DNA of 64,000 bases from Ophiosphaerella korrae (lineage: Eukaryota; Ascomycota; Dothideomycetes; Pleosporales; Phaeosphaeriaceae), in assembly GCA_028456385.1 (NCBI GenBank), contig JALNQF010000098.1, positions 105,670-169,669 on the forward strand. Direction: 5' to 3'. The translations under genes were made by a program, and so were the position numbers. This document shows positions 53,326 through 64,000 of this stretch, piece after piece (positions within the stretch are counted from its first letter, which is position 1; every line of letters starts with the position of its first letter). Below the pieces are notes generated by a model. The model was not told where the DNA came from. It made no database searches and saw only the letters and a program-made list of their open reading frames with translations.

Positions 53326-53727
53326 GTGGAAACACAGTAGGTGGACATATTATGGTGGTTGCTCTGCTGTATTAGGCTTTCATTGGGTGATACCACATTT
53401 TACATTCTTTCCTAGGCTGGATTGTAGAACGAAGGGCACAAGCTCGCAAGAGCCAACTGCGACAAGGACTAAGAGAAGTAATATAATCGCTTGCTTTGCT
53501 ATACTTTGCCATGCTAGAAATACCCTCAAACATCAACCATTGCCGTACATACAAAACATGTCAGGCCCTTTTCTTTCCTCCCACAACAAATGCCATACCA
53601 AACCAACTCAACGCTGACCCCGAATATGCCACGCTATGTCGCAACCATGCCCCAAAGCACGGATACAAATGAAAAAAAAAGTGAGCATCGAGCCCGATCA
53701 CTCGTTCGTAAAGTGATGATAACCAGT
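53326..53727. other. Convergent 3' spacer, acyltransferase and CDC45
   Basis: About 400 bp, AT-rich with an A8 run near 53673-53680. No gene. Confidence 0.5.
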
Positions 53728-56339
53728 TTACCCAACCACAGCCTTCATGCTCAAGCGCTCCAAAAACCCGCTCAAATCCTCCTTCCGAATCTCAATCACG
53801 CACGCTTCAAAGCTATCCATGCGCACCCGCGCGCCCGTCTCGCGCACTACTTCTTGGAACGCGTTGCCGAAGCGGTTCCGGCCGAAGCGCTTCTGCTCTT
53901 CTTCGTCGTCCGATTCGTCGTCGTCGTCTTCCTCGGAATCTTCCTCCTCGGTGTCGTCCTCGACCTCGTCTTCCTCGAGTCCGGCGGCGAGATTGCGGGC
54001 AATGCGCGCCTGGTGTTTTTTCTCCTTGTCGGCTGCTTTGGCGAGGCGTTTTTGTTCTTTTTCTTTTGTGCGCGCGTCGCGTTTTTGGAGGCGTTCTTTT
54101 GCAGATTCGGTGGCGCCGCCGCCGCCGAGGCCGACCACGACGTAGAGTTCGCGGGATTCGTCTAGGCCGGCCATGACGAGTTCACTGCCGCGGTTTTTGC
54201 CTTTGGTGCCGTTGAGTTCGACGATGGCTTCGGCGATCCAGAGAGCAAGTTTAGTAAGGGCGCCTGGATGGGTGAAGAGTTGAACGTCGGGTCCTTCTTT
54301 GACGACGGCCATGCGGAATGCTCGCAGGTGGCGGATTTGTTTCTTTTCGATGAGTTGAGTGCCTGTGCGGAGGATGGCGCGGTGGAGATGTTGTGCTGTG
54401 GCGATATGCTTGGTAAGTAGATCGATCGAGTTCAGGGCGTCGTAGGCTGTCCAAAAGCGGGATGTGATGTGTTCTTGGGCTGCGTCTTGTTGTTCTTGCG
54501 TTGCTGTGGTCTCCGAGGAATGGTCTTGCGTTGATCCTACGTGGTTCGAGGCGTCAAGAGATGATTGTTGTAAGTCTTTTGTATCTCCCACTTCGAGGAT
54601 TGCACCGAGAATGACACCTGCGTCGATTGCTGACAGGCAGGCTTTCCAGCCCCAACAACGGACGAAACCCCAACCATCTTTCATGTCACCGCTGCGTGGA
54701 GGTGGTGGCACAAGGCCGTCTAGGCCGTACTGAGGTGCGAACTTGAGCAGCCGCTCTCGTAAGCCTCTTTTTAATTCCATATCCATGTGCGTATATCGTT
54801 GTTTGCATTCTGTCAATGACACACCCATCTTTGCAAGGAGTTTGGCTAGCCGTTTCTGCCCAGCATCACTCCAAATGTGTAGTTTTGCAGAAAGATAGGG
54901 TGAATGTAACATGCTGTCGTAAAGTGACCAATGCCGCAGGAGGAGAAAACGTGGTTCAGGAGATAGGCGAATTGACTTGTCTGTTGCTGAGCGGGCGCTC
55001 GTAGGAATCACACCACTTGCTTCACCAAGACTAGCGTCGCGAGCCACGCCGTGAGGGTCTGTGACGGGATTTAGTCGACGTACTTCATCGCGCAAGACAG
55101 AGCGGATCTGTTCGCCACGGTTTCCATTCCAACCGGCTGAGCCACCGGCCGCTGAGAGAGGGTTGAGGCCAACACCGCTACCTGTCCGTCCGTAGAGCTC
55201 CAAGCTGCTTACGCCTACAATAGCATTCCAAAGGAGGTCGTTGTCTTCGCGGCCAAGTTCAGAAGCGAGATTGTAGACTAGTGATGACACGGGTTCTGAG
55301 TAGGAAGCACCCAGTTGATAGTATTTGTCTAGGACGCTGGTGTGCTTGTTCCGCATTACCATGAGCTGTTTCCTTAGACTCTTTAAAGACTTCTCTTTTG
55401 GTGCGGCTATTGCTGGCGAGGCTGATCGACTGCGAGAGTCCGACCTTGAGAAGTCAGAAGATCCACCAAGTTGATTCTCGATGAGCAAGCCTCTCCGGGC
55501 TGGTCTTCGTTCGGGTGATGACGGTATTGAGCCTCCCTATGCGGCTGTTAGACCCATTCCCGCTTTTTGTTTTCAGGACTACATACCGAATTACTTCGCC
55601 GCCGTTGCCGTGGCCGCTCACTGCCAGACATATCTTCGTCCGAATCTTCTTCTTCGCCCCAAGATTTCCTTTTCTTAGGCAGCTGGACTGATGATGGCTC
55701 ATCATCTTGGTCATCCGAATCGCCATCCAAGTCCTCCTCTTCCCCTACTTCGGGCATTTCTTCCAGTGCGCAGTACGCCGTCCTTTCCGACTGAAGCTCC
55801 TCTTCGATGTCTCCGTCATCAAAAACTATAATGCCACCTCTCGATGTCTGGTATGATTGGAGTATATTCCCCCGCTCTACACCAGGCTGTCTTCGCACTA
55901 GTTCCCCGGTGACAGGATCCTCGGCAATTGGTGTGCCAAAGACGTTGGCCAAGTTCCATGGACGTCTTGCGTCGAGCACCCAGACCTCGACATCACCTGT
56001 ACCGCCTTGTCCATTTTCATCCATGTCCAGTCCCAATGTTTCCTCCAGATCAATCATGCCACCGACCCCTAGACAAACGACGACACCTCCGCTTCCGCCG
56101 TCCGTTGTTCGCATTGGACGCACCAGGTCTTCTGCTGCACGTGATAGGTCGCCATATCCAGCTATGGGTTGTATCTTGTGGGGTATATAGTCGCGTTTCA
56201 GCAACGCGGTTAGTATTCGGCAGGCACAGAGCGCGTCCGGCTCAAGAGCGACGAGAAGTAAAACTGGAGGAGCGGCAACATGTGTCCGTTTTATGAGGTT
56301 GTTGTAAAGATGTGCAATTAGGTTTCGTGGAAGGTACAT
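53728..56339 (-). CDS. CDC45: DNA replication initiation factor Cdc45
   Basis: Two exons, 56339-55587 and 55536-53728, give 853 residues. The 50-nt intron (55537-55586) has GTATGT, a TCTAACA branch and TAG, and lies in the disordered acidic/basic insert. Cdc45 joins MCM2-7 and GINS as the CMG helicase. The start at 56339 gives the classic MYLPRNLIAHLYNNL; an in-frame Met 11 codons upstream also exists. Conserved parts: LLVALEPDALCACRILTALLKRDYIPHKIQPIAGY, VEVWVLDARRPWNLANVF, the acidic stretch EEEDLDGDSDDQDDE, then LVYNLASELGREDNDLLWNAIVGVSSLE, FLLLRHWSLYDSMLHSPYLSAKL, MGVSLTECKQRYTHMDMELKR and RHLRAFRMAVVKEGPDVQLFTHPGAL. A fungal-type insert of Lys/Glu-rich repeats (KEKEQKRLAKAADKEKKHQAR; EEDSEEDDDDESDDEEE) precedes the C-terminus, where charged low-complexity is more extensive than in most orthologues I know. 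Confidence 0.93.
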
Positions 56340-56983
56340 TGTCGTCTGTAGTCGGATCGGCGTGCTCTGCAAGCGGAGGTGGGAAAATGCGCGTGTGAAG
56401 ACGCGTTTGGTGTGCTATGAAAGGTAATTAGGAAGCAAGTAGGCTTAGTGCATGATTATGGATGGGTGGAAGAATAACATAAAAGAGTACTCGAATATGG
56501 CGAGGCAGAGAAGGCAATGGGTGTGCGTGGGTGCGGGTGCTCGCAAGTTACGTGAACCTGTCATAGGAAATGCGACGCGTGCAAATGGCACTAAAGTCGA
56601 AAATGGCATGGCGCAAGTCGCGCCTCTGACGTGAACCACTTTACTCCCCACCTCCCAACCATATCCCATCTGCGCTTGCACTCAGTCTCAATCACAGCCA
56701 CAATCACAGTCACGATGAATTTCTTTAGAATCTCTTCAGAGTTTCAGTTTTCTTAAATCCTTTCCAAGGGTTCCCACGCCAAAGCGCATGTCTAGGTGCA
56801 GGCATTTTGCCATAGAGCAGTAGCCATAACCCTTCGTAACGCCAAAATGTAGACGGCCGATGTTGTCGAGTCAAGAACGGCTCGGAAACCTGGCAATCAC
56901 AAGTCCCTCGGTATTTTTCGAGGTGTTTTCATTCTGTCACATTTTTCGTCTGCGACCATTCTCCCCGATAACGTAAAGTCCTT
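56340..56983. other. Intergenic upstream of CDC45
   Basis: No gene. It holds the CDC45 promoter and the 3' flank of the coiled-coil gene. Confidence 0.45.
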
Positions 56984-58312
56984 TCATCCATCAAACCCGA
57001 GTTCTGTTTCGGTATATGACCAGTTGTCATGATCCTGCTCACCCTTGATTTCAATTCTACTCTCCTCCTTTTCGACCTTGGGTCCAGACAGTTTTTCTGA
57101 CTGCGGTTCAGCAGCTTCGAGCTGCACTAGACAAGGCACGATATCGTGGTAGTCGTCAAAGTTGCTGCCGCTCGCATCTCCCCACTTCCTAAGTCCTGGA
57201 TTCACAACGAATGCAACCGGATGTTTTGTTTGCGTATTTTCGTCACCGTCTTCGTCAGGCAGGGCGGACATCTCATTCTTACAGAACGGTGTTCCAGGTG
57301 CAGGAAAAGTAACCTGGAGGCGCGATCTCTGGATAGCCATCTGAACCGCAAGTCTAAATGCCTTGTCAACCAGCTCATTTGCCTGTGTAGTATCGAATCT
57401 AGGAGTCATTTCAGAGATGTAACTCGAAAATGCCTCCGAAACGCATGAGCGGGTGTCTAATACACTTTGCTGCAGCTCAGTTAGGCTGGAGCCCACTTTT
57501 CCTTGCATAATAGTGTCGCGACCGGCTCTTTCTACGAGCTCCTCTGCCGTGTTGTAGCGCCACAATTCACATCGTATAGATGGATAAGGCTGGTCATGAA
57601 AGTGTTCTCTACCAAACAACTGGGTCCATTCCTTAGAAAGTGTTTTGCAGTGGTCCCCAAAAAGTGTAAATGGATCTTTGAAAACCAGCTCTAGCAGGAT
57701 AGACCAGAACCCTCCTTCAATTAAGTTCTTTCTTTGGGTCTGATTGTCCCAGTGATGTGGCAATACACCCTCGAACAATTTGAAGTAGCTAAAGGTACAG
57801 AGGAAATTAGTCTGACCGGAGACCCGGAATGAGCGACTCAGAGATTTGATTGACCCTGATAGTGAACGGAAAGCTTGCGTAAACTGGCCATCGGATACAG
57901 CTTGCGCCTTGTCAACTCTAGCGAGCATGTCTTTCTGAAGCGTGTGGAGTTGGTCTTGCAATATCTTGTTCTGCGCTTGCAAAGCGTCAGATCGAACCCG
58001 GTAAGTGTTAGTGGCTCTCTCCTTCTCCAGGCTTCGGACTTGTGACTCTAGATATTCGATAGTCTCCCGGTAGGTATTGGCTAGCGAGGCATCGGCCTGG
58101 AGAGGGCCGAGAACGATGTCCATAGCTCTCCAATTGGCATCTGCGTAACGGAGGCCTTTGCCTTGCGCATAAGGTCTGAGGCAATTGGCGACGACACGGG
58201 AGTATTTACTCTGCACCTGTCGGTAGTCGTTGTCGAGCCGTCTGTTCGTGCGCCGTAGCTCGCGATTTTCGGACTCGAGTCTGTCTCCACGTTTCTCCTC
58301 TGCTGTACGCAT
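56984..58312 (-). CDS. Fungal coiled-coil protein of unknown function, 442 aa
   Basis: One open frame. The N-terminal about 180 residues form a coiled coil (EEKRGDRLESENRELRRTNR; TYRETIEYLESQVRSLEKER; AQNKILQDQLHTLQKDMLA). A globular part follows (NQTQRKNLIEGGFWSILLEL; DPFTLFGDHCKTLSKEWTQLFG; ELVDKAFRLAVQMAIQRSRLQVTFPAPGTPF), ending in an acidic tail (KVEKEESRIEIKGEQDHDN). I recognise the pattern from uncharacterised filamentous-fungal proteins but cannot give a function. It is divergent from the Hsp70-like gene over a 711-bp spacer, and such a pairing may be functional. Confidence 0.65.
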   Translation of the reverse strand: MRTAEEKRGDRLESENRELRRTNRRLDNDYRQVQSKYSRVVANCLRPYAQGKGLRYADANWRAMDIVLGPLQADASLANTYRETIEYLESQVRSLEKERATNTYRVRSDALQAQNKILQDQLHTLQKDMLARVDKAQAVSDGQFTQAFRSLSGSIKSLSRSFRVSGQTNFLCTFSYFKLFEGVLPHHWDNQTQRKNLIEGGFWSILLELVFKDPFTLFGDHCKTLSKEWTQLFGREHFHDQPYPSIRCELWRYNTAEELVERAGRDTIMQGKVGSSLTELQQSVLDTRSCVSEAFSSYISEMTPRFDTTQANELVDKAFRLAVQMAIQRSRLQVTFPAPGTPFCKNEMSALPDEDGDENTQTKHPVAFVVNPGLRKWGDASGSNFDDYHDIVPCLVQLEAAEPQSEKLSGPKVEKEESRIEIKGEQDHDNWSYTETELGFDG

Positions 58313-59023
58313 AACGTCTGACTACAAACACATTAACCTTGGTTTCTAAACATCATGTAGACCTACGCTTCTAAGGAGGTTCATCGTTTCGTTGTGTGCC
58401 TGCTATCTATGAGGTCGAGGCTCGGTTGCTCAGTTGATTTAAGGTTGTAGATGAGAGAGTTGTTCGAATTGAGGTGATAATTTACTGGTATCAATAGTAG
58501 GCAAAATGTTTACATGATGAAGACTCAGTATTATCGGCGCATTCACCTTCACTCACCTTAGCCTTCCTCATTGATGGTTTTTGGGCTTTAGGCATCAGTT
58601 TCACACCTTCCGTCTGACACCGGGTTCAGGTAGAGCAATATGCCCCTTTCTACACTTGTCGCCAAGCTCTACATCACTTTAAACAACTAAAAACGTAAGA
58701 ATTTTTGGAAAATGTCAGGAATTGAGTGCAAAACAGCAAGCAAATTTACATCGTACAGGCCTGTCTCATTACCTTGTTTTGAGGATATGCGACATTCACC
58801 TCCGTTTGATATGTTTTGTGTCAAGTAAAACTACCTAGTTGTTCTCACCTTTCACCACTCATCACTCACCGTGATTACACTCGTGCAACATAAATACATC
58901 TTCTACGAAGCCGTCCTCTCTGCTCGTCTATACAACTTAATAACCTCTTGCTCACAACAATTACAACCTTTAAAATCTCCCAAGGCTCCGTGAGTAGACA
59001 TTTCACATCATCGGAACGAGGCG
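58313..59023. promoter_or_regulatory. Divergent region, coiled-coil and Hsp70-like genes
   Basis: 711 bp between outward starts. AT-rich in the middle, C/T-rich towards the Hsp70-like gene. No heat-shock element is claimed. Confidence 0.45.
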
Positions 59024-61077
59024 ATGGTGGCGAAAAATCGGCTTGTGATTGGTCTCGACTATGGCACAACCTACACAGGTCAGAGATCAGGCACCTTATC
59101 ATGATATTTAGCAACGCGCTGACTATTGCAGGTGTTTCATTCTGTGAGACCTCGGCTACCGGTCCTTCTGGAGGCCATGTCGAAGCCATCACCAACTGGC
59201 CATCTCAACACACAAAAATTGGCACCAAAGAGAAGGTCCCGAGTGAAGTGGCCTATCAGGCAGAAGGAATCTTATGCGGCTCACTCATTCCATCAAATGT
59301 CAAACGTCTCATATGGACCAAGCTCCAACTCGATCCCAGGCCAACTGGTGGTGTAGCCGAAAAGATCCTACGAGAGGTTTCAACAACTATGAATGCCGAT
59401 GAAAAACCTATCGCCATCATTGCTGATTTCCTCTCTCAAGTTAAAGCACATTTGATGAAGACTTTCGATGAAAAATATGGAAAGAGCCTCTGGAGAACTC
59501 TTCCAATTAGTTTGGTCGTGACTGTGCCTGCAGTTTGGTCCGATCGAGCAAAGGATCGAACTCTAGAAGCCGTCAAGAGGGCGGGCTTCAATGGTCTCGA
59601 ATTTCCTCAACTAAAGGATGTTATACTTTTAGCAGAGCCTGAAGCAGCCGCCATATATACTATCGAGAATCTCCGTGGTATGACGCAGGAAACCCAATTT
59701 GAAATTGGTGACGGCTTCATCGTGTGCGATATGGGAGGTGGAACAGTCGATTTGACATCATATTGCATCACATCTCTTGAGCCTACCACAATGATAGAGG
59801 CAACTGTAGGCGGTGGAGCCGAGTGTGGCGGCAGTTTTGTGGATCGTGCCTTCTTAGAATGGCTTGAAAAGAGATTGGGAACCATGGACTTTATCAAGAT
59901 TGCTGGATGCCGCAGCGAAGAAGTTGCACACACATCGCTACCGAGAAAAGCTGCGAGGATGCTTCAAGACTTCACTCTTGAAGCTAAGAGCGGATTCTCC
60001 GGAACAGAAACCAATTATTTACGACTGCCAGTTCCATTAAACGGTGTGACAGATGAAACGAGAGGAATTTCTGAAGGCGAGATAATACTGAAACCGTAAG
60101 CACAAAGTTTTATGATTTATGAAAGTAACTAATGCGACCAGTGACGATATGATCAAAATGTTTGATCATTCGGTTCGAAGCACTTATGAGCTTTTAGCTG
60201 ATCAGCTTGCACAGGCTTCGAAGAACAAGAAGGTGAACATGAAGGTCAGTAATTGCCCCGACTATGCACGTTATATTTGACTATATTTTCTACAAAAGTA
60301 CCTATATGATCTATTACTAACTTAATCAGTCTATCTTCTTAGTCGGTGGCTTCTCCGAATCACCCTATATCTATAACAAAATCAAAGATTTCGTTGGTAA
60401 ACACTACTTAAGGGCAATCAAACCGGCGTATGCGTTAGTAGTGTATTCCCTAACATCCTGAAATTTACTAATAGACTAAGTAGATGGTCTGCAGTCGTGC
60501 GAGGAGCTGCCCTAAAAGGTATGCAAGGCAGCAAAGGCCCTGTTAGTAAGCGGAAGTGTCGCAGGTACTATGGAAGCAGTTGCTGTCCAATGTTCTCCTC
60601 TGCTATACACACAGAAGATGAAGCTTTCATCGATGAATTCGATGGTCAGAAGAGAGCTTGGAATCAGATGGGGTGGCTACTTGAAATGGGTCAAGATCTG
60701 CCAACCACAAAATCAGCCCATGGAAAATTCGAACTGTCGGGAAAATTCTGGCCAGGCCAGTCAAGGCGAACAAAATCATACCTCAGGGCTTGTGATCAAA
60801 AAGACGCCCCAAGAAAGAGTACCGATAAGGCAGGTCATTCAAACACAGTCTCCAGATCGTTTCGTTAACACAGCCTTAGAACATATATTGTGTAGCCGAA
60901 CTAGAGGCCAACTTGGAACGTGTTCCCAAATGCGCATTCCGTCGTAAATATAGCCCTACAGGGAAGCCATACGACGAACTCAAGTACACACTTGAAATTT
61001 CAGTCCAGTCTTCTTTGGAATACTCTTTGGTGGTGAAGGGGAAGAAGTACGGGGCGGTGACGGCAAAGTACTACTAG
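59024..61077 (+). CDS. Hsp70-like (HSPA12-type) ATPase-domain protein
   Basis: Six exons: 59024-59078, 59132-60095, 60142-60244, 60330-60433, 60484-60833 and 60896-61077, giving 585 residues in one frame. Introns of 46-85 nt mostly carry CTAAT/CTGAC branches; the last (60834-60895, donor GTCATT) is the weakest. Actin-like ATPase motifs are complete: phosphate 1 VIGLDYGTTYTGVSF (joined across intron 1), connect-1 VVTVPAVWSDRAKDRTLEAVKRAG, phosphate 2 VCDMGGGTVDLTSY, adenosine SIFLVGGFSESPYIY (joined across intron 3) and connect-2 WSAVVRGAALKG. No canonical Hsp70 substrate-binding domain follows; a short family-specific tail (KCRRYYGSSC; NQMGWLLEMGQDL; LEISVQSSLEYSLVVKGKKYG) ends the protein. 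This family is expanded in filamentous fungi; clients and role are unknown. Confidence 0.85.
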
Positions 61078-62500
61078 GAATGGATGTCTACCTAGGTACC
61101 TAAGCAGGATCGCTATTCTCAACGGCAGCAGACACCCCTCCTAGACAATTTCGGATTTCGGATTTCGGTGGCGATTTCTTGCAGCTGTTTGGCAAGGAAG
61201 CGACTTCGATTAGCATTTGAAATGCTGATGCAAAGAAACTGGTTTGCAGTCATTATGGAAATACTACCCAATTGCATGAAAATTACTTTACCCTCTTTCT
61301 TCCATACAAAAGGCATCAATCACGTCTTGGCTCTCGGAATTTACTTTCCCCTACCCAATCAGTCGATTTATAAAACAGACCAAGCATCAAAGATCTTGTA
61401 AATGAGACTCTCGTGTTCCTATTATATAATGTTCTCTTGATTTATCTCGAAGAGAGCTAGTTTACAACTCCTCCATAGGTCCATCTCCCACATTTGTCGC
61501 ACCACCCACCACCCCTCAGCACATGTCAAAACTTTCAACTCTTTGTCATGCAACACCAACCATCACCACACCCGCGCCCCAATCACCTCCACCCATCCCG
61601 CCAAGGTCGCGCATGCCTTCCCACCGCTCCAACGCCAGCACCAAACCTTTCCCAGCCCACTAAATCACGAGACCACAACCTCCTGCGCGTCATCCGCGCC
61701 GCCAACCCCAAAACCAACCTCTAGCCAACACCATTGTGGAGATCCTCGGTCCTTTTTTGCGCTCTTCGCTTCCCCCGCTAGCACCTGTGTGGCGTTATCT
61801 CGGCCAAAGTCTAAAAACATGATATGCCCCCAGCCGCAAAACTAGGCTCCCCCGACGTGACACGAGCAAAGCAGCGCACACCCCTGGAACCAAAGGGAAG
61901 CGCGCGCAAAGCTTGTGAAAAGCAAACTTGGAGTGATCATGCGCGCGGCGACTGGGGGGGGGGGGGGGAAACGCAAGAGGCGCAGTGCATGCCACGAGTC
62001 TTTGAATGCAGGACTAGAAGAAATACGCTAGATATGGAGTGGAAAAAAAAAAACGTGGGAGCATCCAGTACCTTGAAACCTTAGGTTGTTTTTTTTGCTG
62101 GTATATAGTGGAGGGGGAGAAGAATTGTGTGGTATGGTACAGGAGGGAAGGGCCCGTCTTCCGCACCTTTCCCAATGTTTGCGAGATTTCTTTCCTGCTA
62201 TTGTTTACTTGGGGGGGAGGGCTTGCGGGTTCAGGCTAGAGGGAGGGTGCTAGGGCGCGGCTGGATGCATGGAGAGGAAGCGCTAGGGCGGATGGCGATC
62301 GGTCTGCATTGATGGGCTCGACAAACGCGCAACACGGTGCAAATGTCTCATTCTGACAAATTAGCTAGTTAGCGGTGAGGCATGGTATGGACTTCATTTG
62401 GACGCGTGTGGAGCGCGGTGGGTGGATTTGTGGTTTGTTGGATTCGATTACACTACACTAAGTACCTGGAGACGCTACAGAAAGTCGTGGGAGAGAAACT
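61078..62500. other. Intergenic, 1.4 kb, with poly-G and poly-A runs
   Basis: No gene. Contains a poly-G run of 16 bases at about 61953-61968, a poly-A run (A10) at 62043-62052 and GGGGGG at about 62212. Probably the VosA 3' region and the downstream flank of the Hsp70-like gene. Confidence 0.5.
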
Positions 62501-63418
62501 CTAAAATGGAAATCGTGGATCATTGCCATACGTGGAATACATGTTGTTGTAGGCTCCATTATGTGGGAGCGGGGGGTTTGTGTATAGGCTCATGTTGGGC
62601 GTGTAAGGATAGCCTGTGACTGAGGGTTGTGCGTAACTGGACATGGAGACGGTGGTGTCGATGTCTGCCTTGAATCTTTTTGGTGGAGAAGTTTCTTCGA
62701 AGCCAGATAATTGCGAATCTGGATAGCTGCGCTTGCCTGAGATGATGCCTAGTGGCTCGCCCGTCATGTCAGGACGCAGTGGTGCTTCTGTTGATGGTGA
62801 AGTGTAAGGGTAGGCCCGCTTGCCTCCCAGCATGCCTCGCGGCTCCTTCCGCAGCCGCAGGCGGACGCCTTGGTCTGAGAAAGCTCTTGAGAGGTAGGTT
62901 GACTCTTCCATGCCCTTGAAGTCCTTTGCAGGTAAGACCTTGAACTTGTCACTGAGGCAGGCCCCGAGGCACTGCACTTCGATGCCGCCATTTTGGAACT
63001 CGTACAGACTAAAGCGTAGTCTGAATGAGCCCTGGGTCTTGACCGAGATGTCACCAAAGATGAAGAAACCCCCATCCTTATTGCTCACGTCTTTGAGGCG
63101 ATGGAGGGAGGAGACGAGGCTGCCAGTTAGGGCCTTCTCGCCGTTGCCGTCATAGGGCTCGTCCTTGTCTGGCTTCCAGAGGCTGACACATGCGAAGAGA
63201 TAGGGACTCTGGAGATACTGCTGATGCGGGTCGTAGTTGGGCGAGACGATTAGTTCGATGATGGGCGGTGGGTCTATGGGTTTGCGCGTCTTCTCCTTGC
63301 CTTCAGACGTCACAAGCGCCTCTTTGGGCTGCTGACGTATCGAGAGCTCGCAGGTGTGCGGTCGCAAAGGGGCGACAGGAGGCACTGGCAGCGGTTGGTG
63401 GTAGGTAGGATGATACAT
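62501..63418 (-). CDS. vosA: Velvet-family developmental regulator VosA (confident part)
   Basis: A frame of 305 residues from ATG 63418. The velvet DNA-binding domain starts [13 protein letters not shown] and runs through [110 protein letters not shown]. The LRLRKEPR ending and [13 protein letters not shown] block fit VosA better than VelB, VelC or VeA. VosA with VelB controls spore maturation, trehalose and repression of germination. A bipartite basic signal may lie at GGKRAYPY and SPPKRFK. The frame extends upstream to 63490 and the true start may be a distal exon (63990-63964, entered separately). Confidence 0.85.
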   Translation of the reverse strand: MYHPTYHQPLPVPPVAPLRPHTCELSIRQQPKEALVTSEGKEKTRKPIDPPPIIELIVSPNYDPHQQYLQSPYLFACVSLWKPDKDEPYDGNGEKALTGSLVSSLHRLKDVSNKDGGFFIFGDISVKTQGSFRLRFSLYEFQNGGIEVQCLGACLSDKFKVLPAKDFKGMEESTYLSRAFSDQGVRLRLRKEPRGMLGGKRAYPYTSPSTEAPLRPDMTGEPLGIISGKRSYPDSQLSGFEETSPPKRFKADIDTTVSMSSYAQPSVTGYPYTPNMSLYTNPPLPHNGAYNNMYSTYGNDPRFPF

Positions 63419-63785
63419 GGGTAATGTTTGCTGAAGTGCTGCGTTACAGAAGCGGTTAACCGTGGTTGCTGTGGAGCTGAGGAGCAGCAATGGCGGTGAT
63501 CAGAGAAAATTTGTGGGAAGGTGGGAGGAAGAGGCTCTGGTCAGAACGCTTCCCTAAAAATGTAGTAAACCAAGGGGCACCGGGGGCTCTAGGGACTTTA
63601 TGGATCCGTTACAATGTCACTATCCATTGAATAAGCCTGACAATGGCGAGGCGAGCTGGCGAGGGAGGCCCGGGGAAGGATGGGGGAGGGGAGACGTGGT
63701 CGGGAGTGCACTTTCCCAACGCCCGCCCGGATAGGCAGCGGCGACTCGGTTGAGGTTGTCGTCGTGGCCTCTCGTCAAAGGCAAA

Positions 63786-63819
<34 letters not shown>

Positions 63820-63859
63820 AGAAAAGGGGGGGGGGGGGGGGGGGGGGGGGGGGGTGTGT

Positions 63860-63932
<73 letters not shown>

Positions 63933-63990
63933 GCATTCGTCTGCCAATGTGCTTTGTTTTTACCTGCTGGACGGTGGGATCGTGATTCAT
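63419..63990 (-). other. Candidate first exon and long 5' intron of vosA
   Basis: An ATG at 63990 starts MNHDPTVQQ and is followed at 63963 by GTAAAA. An acceptor CTTCAG at 63431-63436, with a CTGTAAC branch-like word, would join it in frame to [12 protein letters not shown], extending vosA to 318 residues. The intron would be 533 nt, ten times the local norm, and would contain the poly-G tract. No in-frame stop contradicts it. Transcript evidence is absent. Confidence 0.4.
63788..63931 (+). repeat. Poly-G tract of about 145 bp
   Basis: Nearly pure G, broken only by AAGAAAA near 63820 and TGTGT near 63855. All open frames across it are artefacts of the homopolymer. Confidence 0.9.
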
Positions 63991-64000
63991 GGCCCGCGTG

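Noticed and set aside
53590..54165. 191-codon plus-strand frame opposite the CDC45 3' end
   Set aside because: Antisense of the acidic low-complexity part of CDC45. The apparent hydrophobic stretches come from complementing Glu/Asp codons.
63609..63990. Long Pro-rich and Gly-rich frames on both strands
   Set aside because: Direct translation of the poly-G/poly-C tract, with no coding evidence.
1..64000. CRISPR arrays, bacterial operons, prophage or integron features
   Set aside because: The gene structure is eukaryotic throughout, with GT-AG introns. No regularly spaced repeat array was seen.

Overview
The window is nuclear DNA of a filamentous ascomycete (Pezizomycotina), most likely a Dothideomycete and plausibly Pleosporales; the exact taxon is inference. 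The evidence is short GT-AG introns, mostly 46-85 nt, with CTAAC or CTGAC branch sites; fungal-specific genes (velvet regulator VosA, GPI-anchored GH76 mannanase, Bir1, a PARP/E2 fusion, Hsp70-like ATPase); intron-bearing tRNA genes; and AT-rich, stop-riddled transposon remains that look RIP-mutated. Genes are dense and lie on both strands. Exon coordinates below were read from splice motifs and frame continuity by eye, not from transcripts.

Layout. 1-5 kb: the start of a probable transporter gene at the left edge, then two tandem paralogues encoding membrane-anchored C2H2 zinc-finger proteins plus a decayed third copy. 5-16.5 kb: an unknown conserved protein, a secreted aldose 1-epimerase, a protein with a PAH-like helix region and an atypical zinc finger, an amidohydrolase, and a SWI/SNF-RSC SWIB subunit. 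17-18.5 kb: two tRNA-Pro(UGG) genes, the most striking feature of the window. Each has a normal tRNA intron after position 37 and also a 50-52 bp insert with GTAAGT, CTAAC and AG, one in the T loop and one inside the anticodon. Removing both segments leaves a 72-nt tRNA in each case.

18.8-25.7 kb: an AT-hook protein and a GEN1/Yen1 resolvase, divergent from a 199-bp spacer. 25.7-29.5 kb: gene-poor, with a decayed minisatellite and a Gln-rich relic. 29.5-41.5 kb: GPI transamidase GPI8, an OPT transporter, a PARP-UBE2Q fusion, a probable COG7 and Bir1. 42-43.5 kb: an internally deleted Fot1/pogo-like element abutting a long-TIR MITE-like element, next to TAM41. 44.9-46.6 kb: AT-rich and empty. 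46.7-56.3 kb: CCDC124, GH76 mannanase, glycerol-3-phosphate acyltransferase and CDC45. 57-61 kb: a divergent coiled-coil protein and Hsp70-like pair. 62.5-64 kb: VosA, whose 5' region contains a poly-G tract of about 145 bp.

Most genes are housekeeping and form no single pathway. Themes are chromosome biology (GEN1, CDC45, Bir1, SWIB subunit, AT-hook protein) and the secretory pathway and cell wall (GPI8, COG7, GH76). No secondary-metabolite cluster, CRISPR array or toxin gene was seen.
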